Of a stretch of DNA of 12,256 bases, positions 9,288 through 12,256 are shown piece by piece. The stretch covers positions 1-12,256 of the forward strand of contig JAISTY010000196.1 in NCBI GenBank assembly GCA_031272375.1. Reading direction: 5' to 3'. This DNA is from Opitutaceae bacterium (GTDB lineage Bacteria; Verrucomicrobiota; Verrucomicrobiia; Opitutales; Opitutaceae). A program made the position numbers and the translations under genes. Numbering within the stretch: position 1 is the stretch's first letter; each line of letters begins with the position of its first letter. The notes under the pieces are model-generated. The model was not told the origin of the DNA. It saw only the letters and a list, made by a program, of their open reading frames with translations, and searched no databases.

Positions 9288-9615
9288 TAAAGAAGACGCC
9301 CCTGTTCCCCTGGAACAAAATCGCAAAACCCAATTAACCGCAAAGAACGCATAGAACTCAAAATCCCAAAAGAACTCTCCGTGTCCTCCTCCCCAACTCC
9401 GTGACCTCCGTGTAATAAAAAAACGCAACCCTTCCTCTCTTCGTGTCTTCGTGTGAGATCCAAAAAAACTCTCCGTGCCATCCGTCCCTCTCCGTGCTCT
9501 CTGTGCAATAAAAAACCTCCGTGTCCTCCCCACCAAAACCCCTGTTTCCCCAACCGCAAAGACTCCCCGCCACCCCGCCTTGCCCCCAGCCTCCGCAAAA
9601 AAAAAACTCCCGCCC

Positions 9616-11733
9616 ATGCGTCTCCTCTTTCTCCTCCCGCTCCTCACCGCCCCGCTCCTCGCCAACTTCCGCACCGCCCGCGTCTTCACCGACCACATGG
9701 TTCTCCAACGCGGCATGGAAAACCCCGTCTGGGGACAAGGCGCCGCCCCCAACGCCACCGTCACCGCCTCCCTCCGCGACGCCTCCGCCGCCCTCGCCAC
9801 CGCCTCCACCCGCGCCGATTCCCAGGGCCGCTGGCGCCTCCGCCTCCCCATCCCCAACGCCCCCGTCGCCTCGCCACTCACCCTGACCATCGCCTCGGAC
9901 AACGCCTCCCTCACCCTCGCCGATGTCCTTGTCGGCGACGTCTGGCTCTGCGCCGGCCAGTCCAACCTCACCCACGCCGTCGCCCACAACGCCGACACCG
10001 ACACCTCCCGCCCCTATTCCCATAAGAGCAAGACCACCTGGCGTCTCCCCGACCCCAACCCGGCCCTCGACTCCGGCATCCGCCACTTCGGCCTCGAGAG
10101 AAAAATCCCCGCCAACTTCAACGACCCCCTCGACGACTTCATCCCCGACCTCGACAACGACCCCGCCGTCGAAAACACTTGGAAACGCGCCACCCCTGAA
10201 ACCGCCGGCGAGTTCACCGCCATCGGCTTCTATTTCGCCCGCGCCTGGCGCGCCGCCAAACTCCGCTCCGGTCAGAACATCCCCGTCGGCCTCCTCCGCG
10301 TCGGCTGGGGCGGCACACGCATCGAAAGCTGGCTCGACGCCCGGACCCTCGCCTCCCGCCCCGACTTTGCCGCGCGCCGCGCCGAACTCGCCGGCTCCGG
10401 CCCCACCCCGGAAAAACTCCGCTCCAACCGCCCCTCCGCCTGCTTCAACTCCCGCGTCCACCCCCTCGCCGGCCTCGCCCTCCGCGGCGTCCTCTGGAGC
10501 CAAGGCGAGTCCAACTCCGGCACCCACGCCCTCTACCGCGCCGAACTCCCCGCTCTTATCTCAAGCTACCGCAAACTTTTCCAAAACCCCGATCTCCCCT
10601 TCCTCATTCTCCAAACCCCCTCCATTCCGCGCTCCAGCCGCCTCGGCGAAAACCAACCCTACCCCTGGCTCCGCGAAGCCCAGGCCGAAACCGCCCGCTC
10701 CACCCCGCGCGTCTTCCTCGTCTCCACCCTCCCACTCGGCTCCACACAACCCTCCCCCAACAACACCGACGCCGAAATCCACTGCCGCACAAAACACCTC
10801 ATCGCCCCCTTCGCCGCCCTCGCCGCGCGCGCCGGAATTGACGGCGAAAACATCCCCGCCCAAGGCCCCCGCTTCCTCTCCGCCACTTTTTCAGCCAACG
10901 CCGTCACCGCGACCTTCGACACCTCCGGCGCCGGCCTCGCCACCTCCGACAACCTGCCCCCTCGCGGCTTTGAAATCGCCGACGCCTCCGGCCGCTGGCT
11001 CAAACCCGCCTCCGTCACCCTCGGCGAAAACACCGTCACCCTCTCCGCCCCCGGCCTCCCAGACCCCGCCGGCCTCCGCTACGGCTGGTCCAACCAAGGC
11101 CACGCCCTCTCCGAAAAATCCGCCCCCGACGCCGACGAATACCCGCCCACCGCCAACCTCTCCTCACGCCTCCCCGCCGACACCGGCGACCGCCTCCCCA
11201 TGCAACCCTTCCGTTTTGAAACCAAAACCATCGGCGCCACCTTCGACGCCCCCGCCCTCGACGACCGCTTTGACCGCTCCCCCTGGGACGCCGCCCTTCA
11301 CTCCCGCACCCTCGGCCTCCGCCGCGCCACCGACGGCACCGTCGAACGCACCCGCGCCATCGCCACCGAACACCTCAGCTACCGCTCCGCCCGCCCCATC
11401 ACCGGCTTCACCCTTCACGCCATCCTCGCCCACAAAAACCCCGTCGCCACCCCCGACCCAAGCCGCCTCTACGTCTCCGTCTCCAACGACGGCGAAAACT
11501 GGACGCTCCCCGTTCCCCTCGTCCTCTCCACCAACGCGACCGCCAAAACCACCGTCCACGCGACAACCTGCCGCCCGCCCGCCGGTCTCCTTGCAAACGC
11601 CCCCACCTGGCTCCGCGTCACACTCAACGGCTCCGCAATCACAACGGAAACCCAAACGCGCCTCGCCCGCGTCGAACTCCGCACCGGCACCCCGGTCGAG
11701 GCCTTCCCCTGGCCCACGCAAAACAAGCCCTGA
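9616..11733 (+). CDS. Exported sialate O-acetylesterase-type SGNH hydrolase with extra C-terminal region
   Basis: Probably removes O-acetyl groups from sialic acids or other acetylated sugars outside the cytoplasm. It has 705 residues. Residues 1-16 are a signal peptide (MRLLFLLPLLTAPLLA); 19-45 hold the family opening FTDHMVLQRGMENPVWGQG. The SGNH blocks follow: LCAGQSN (nucleophile Ser116), GWGGTRIESW (230-239), LWSQGESN (293-300) and a late EIHCRTK with His389 as probable catalytic His. The usual DIHP element is altered: Glu precedes Ile-His and Cys replaces Pro. A beta-rich family domain runs to about 515, then another 190 residues with a discoidin-like look (SVSNDGENWTLP). The frame is open upstream to an ATG at 9475, but that adds 47 residues encoded by the intergenic repeat, so I use 9616. 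Substrate is unproven. Confidence 0.84.
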   Translation: MRLLFLLPLLTAPLLANFRTARVFTDHMVLQRGMENPVWGQGAAPNATVTASLRDASAALATASTRADSQGRWRLRLPIPNAPVASPLTLTIASDNASLTLADVLVGDVWLCAGQSNLTHAVAHNADTDTSRPYSHKSKTTWRLPDPNPALDSGIRHFGLERKIPANFNDPLDDFIPDLDNDPAVENTWKRATPETAGEFTAIGFYFARAWRAAKLRSGQNIPVGLLRVGWGGTRIESWLDARTLASRPDFAARRAELAGSGPTPEKLRSNRPSACFNSRVHPLAGLALRGVLWSQGESNSGTHALYRAELPALISSYRKLFQNPDLPFLILQTPSIPRSSRLGENQPYPWLREAQAETARSTPRVFLVSTLPLGSTQPSPNNTDAEIHCRTKHLIAPFAALAARAGIDGENIPAQGPRFLSATFSANAVTATFDTSGAGLATSDNLPPRGFEIADASGRWLKPASVTLGENTVTLSAPGLPDPAGLRYGWSNQGHALSEKSAPDADEYPPTANLSSRLPADTGDRLPMQPFRFETKTIGATFDAPALDDRFDRSPWDAALHSRTLGLRRATDGTVERTRAIATEHLSYRSARPITGFTLHAILAHKNPVATPDPSRLYVSVSNDGENWTLPVPLVLSTNATAKTTVHATTCRPPAGLLANAPTWLRVTLNGSAITTETQTRLARVELRTGTPVEAFPWPTQNKP

Positions 11734-11823
11734 AGTCCGCGGCGGCTGGGCCCGCCCGAAAAAAATCTCCGTGACCTCCCCGCGAAACTCTGCGACCCCT
11801 GTGCCCTGAACCCACCAACCGCC
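11734..11823 (+). repeat. Esterase-lemA gap with further CTCCGTG-type repeat words
   Basis: The 90-nt spacer carries CTCCGTGACCTCC (11767-11779), CTCTGCG (11788-11794) and CCCTGTG (11797-11803), the same degenerate family as the block at 9133-9530 and in the same orientation as its right half. A run of seven A (11759-11765) precedes it, again like that block. No good terminator hairpin with a T-run is visible after the esterase. Confidence 0.6.
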
Positions 11824-12256
11824 ATGACCGCCTTCCTCATCCTTCTCGCCATTCTTGTTGTCCTGATCCTTGTGGTTATCAGCCTCTACAACACGCTCGT
11901 CGCCCTGCGCAACCGCTTCAAAAACGCCTTCGCGCAGATAGATGTGCAACTCAAACGCCGCTACGACCTCATCCCCAACCTCGTCGAGACCGCCAAGGCC
12001 TACATGGCGCACGAACGCCAGACCCTCGAAGCCGTCATCGCCGCCCGCAACACCGCCTTCTCCGCCTCCAAGACCGCCGCCGCCAACCCCGCCGACTCTT
12101 CCTCCCTCAAAAACCTCAACGCCGCCGAGTCCGGCCTCACCGGCGCCCTCTCGCGCCTCATGGTCGTCGTCGAGCAATACCCCCAGCTCAAGGCCAGCCA
12201 GAACATGGCCCAGCTCTCCGAGGAACTCGCCTCCACCGAAAACAAAATCGCCTTCG
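11824..12256 (+). CDS. lemA: LemA family membrane protein, 3' end cut off
   Basis: The first 144 residues are visible. An N-terminal membrane anchor (about 3-24) is followed by the LemA signature: LYNTLVALRNRFKNAFAQIDVQLKRRYDLIPNLVETAKAYM, at about residues 22-62, then helical segments with HERQTLEAVIAARN, QYPQLKASQNMAQLSEELASTENKIAF. LemA proteins are usually about 185-200 aa, so roughly 50 residues lie beyond the window. The molecular function of the family is not well defined; the protein is anchored with a helical bundle outside the membrane. In many bacteria lemA sits with a TPM-domain or M48 peptidase gene, which would be expected downstream. The start follows CCAACCGCC, with no Shine-Dalgarno. 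Confidence 0.95.
   Translation, partial: MTAFLILLAILVVLILVVISLYNTLVALRNRFKNAFAQIDVQLKRRYDLIPNLVETAKAYMAHERQTLEAVIAARNTAFSASKTAAANPADSSSLKNLNAAESGLTGALSRLMVVVEQYPQLKASQNMAQLSEELASTENKIAF

Larger units (their letters stand above)
9133..9530. repeat. Degenerate CACGGAG/CTCCGTG intergenic repeat block, two opposed orientations
   Basis: About 400 nt of non-coding, lower-GC sequence built from short related words. On the left they read in purine-rich form: CACAAAGGACACGAAG (9133-9148), CACAGAGACCACGGAG (9220-9235) and CACAGAGTTCACAGAGAG (9241-9258). On the right they appear as the complement: CTCCGTGTCCTCC (9377-9389), CTCCGTGACCTCCGTG (9397-9412), CTTCGTGTCTTCGTG (9439-9453), CTCCGTGCTCTCTGTG (9490-9505) and CTCCGTGTCC (9518-9527). 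Right-hand blocks are followed by A-rich tails such as TAATAAAAAA. The two halves form an imperfect inverted arrangement, so the transcripts could fold. I recall similar words between genes of Verrucomicrobiota and Planctomycetota; their function is unknown to me. Frames open across the block are low-complexity and I do not call them. Confidence 0.8.

Noticed and set aside
9133..9530. CRISPR array
   Set aside because: Words are short and degenerate, occur in both orientations, and spacers are not uniform; no cas genes in the window.
9475..9615. Upstream ATG for the esterase
   Set aside because: The 47 added residues are encoded by the intergenic repeat block and would bury the signal peptide that begins at 9616.
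9358..10527. Long minus-strand open frame opposite the esterase N-terminal half
   Set aside because: Gly/Val/Glu-rich antisense translation of a supported gene, ending in repeat-derived sequence.
11734..11766. Intrinsic terminator after the esterase
   Set aside because: GGGCCC-centred sequence is followed by an A-run, not a T-run, and no long stem can be drawn.
9923..11809. Second long plus-strand frame within the esterase
   Set aside because: Pro/Ser/Ala-rich frame-shifted reading of C-rich codons; no motifs, while the other frame carries the SGNH blocks.
11164..12177. Minus-strand open frame opposite the esterase end and lemA
   Set aside because: Antisense to two recognised genes; glycine-rich low-complexity product.

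Overview
The window is a GC-rich, gene-dense stretch of bacterial chromosome. Strong third-position C/G bias, almost no Shine-Dalgarno sequences, a secreted sialate-O-acetylesterase-type enzyme and degenerate CTCCGTG/CACGGAG intergenic repeats together suggest a Verrucomicrobiota member, perhaps an Opitutaceae-like bacterium. That placement is inference from style and gene content; no rRNA or other direct taxonomic marker is present.

Layout. (1) 1-1521, minus strand: fabH (3-oxoacyl-ACP synthase III, with a long unusual N-terminal extension), followed 24 nt later by the start of a COG0614-type periplasmic binding protein for iron-siderophore or cobalamin uptake, cut by the window edge. (2) 1709-3040, plus strand: enolase, divergent from fabH and closed by a clear intrinsic terminator. 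(3) 3159-3467: an AT-rich regulatory gap. (4) 3468-8052, plus strand: a probable operon of four genes. These are a TRAP transporter (binding protein DctP, small membrane subunit DctQ, large membrane subunit DctM) and, 5 nt after dctM, eutB, the large catalytic subunit of adenosylcobalamin-dependent ethanolamine ammonia-lyase. A strong GC hairpin lies between dctP and dctQ. (5) 8090-9044, minus strand: a small ECF-type substrate-binding membrane protein overlapping a small type I phosphoribosyltransferase, a likely translationally coupled salvage pair. (6) About 9130-9530: a non-coding block of short degenerate repeats in two opposite orientations. (7) 9616-11733, plus strand: an exported SGNH esterase of the sialate O-acetylesterase family with an extra C-terminal beta-rich region. 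(8) 11824 to the end: lemA, cut by the window edge.

The most interesting unit is the TRAP-eutB cassette. The binding protein lacks the arginine that normally grips a substrate carboxylate in DctP proteins (a tyrosine occupies the aligned place), and the cassette ends in an ethanolamine-degrading enzyme whose active-site residues are all present. I infer a TRAP system that imports ethanolamine, or a similar small amine, and feeds it to EutB. The partner subunit EutC, a reactivase, shell proteins and an aldehyde dehydrogenase are all absent from the window, so how the enzyme is completed is the open question. The binding protein at the left edge and the ECF-type protein could relate to cobalamin supply for EutB, but nothing here proves it.
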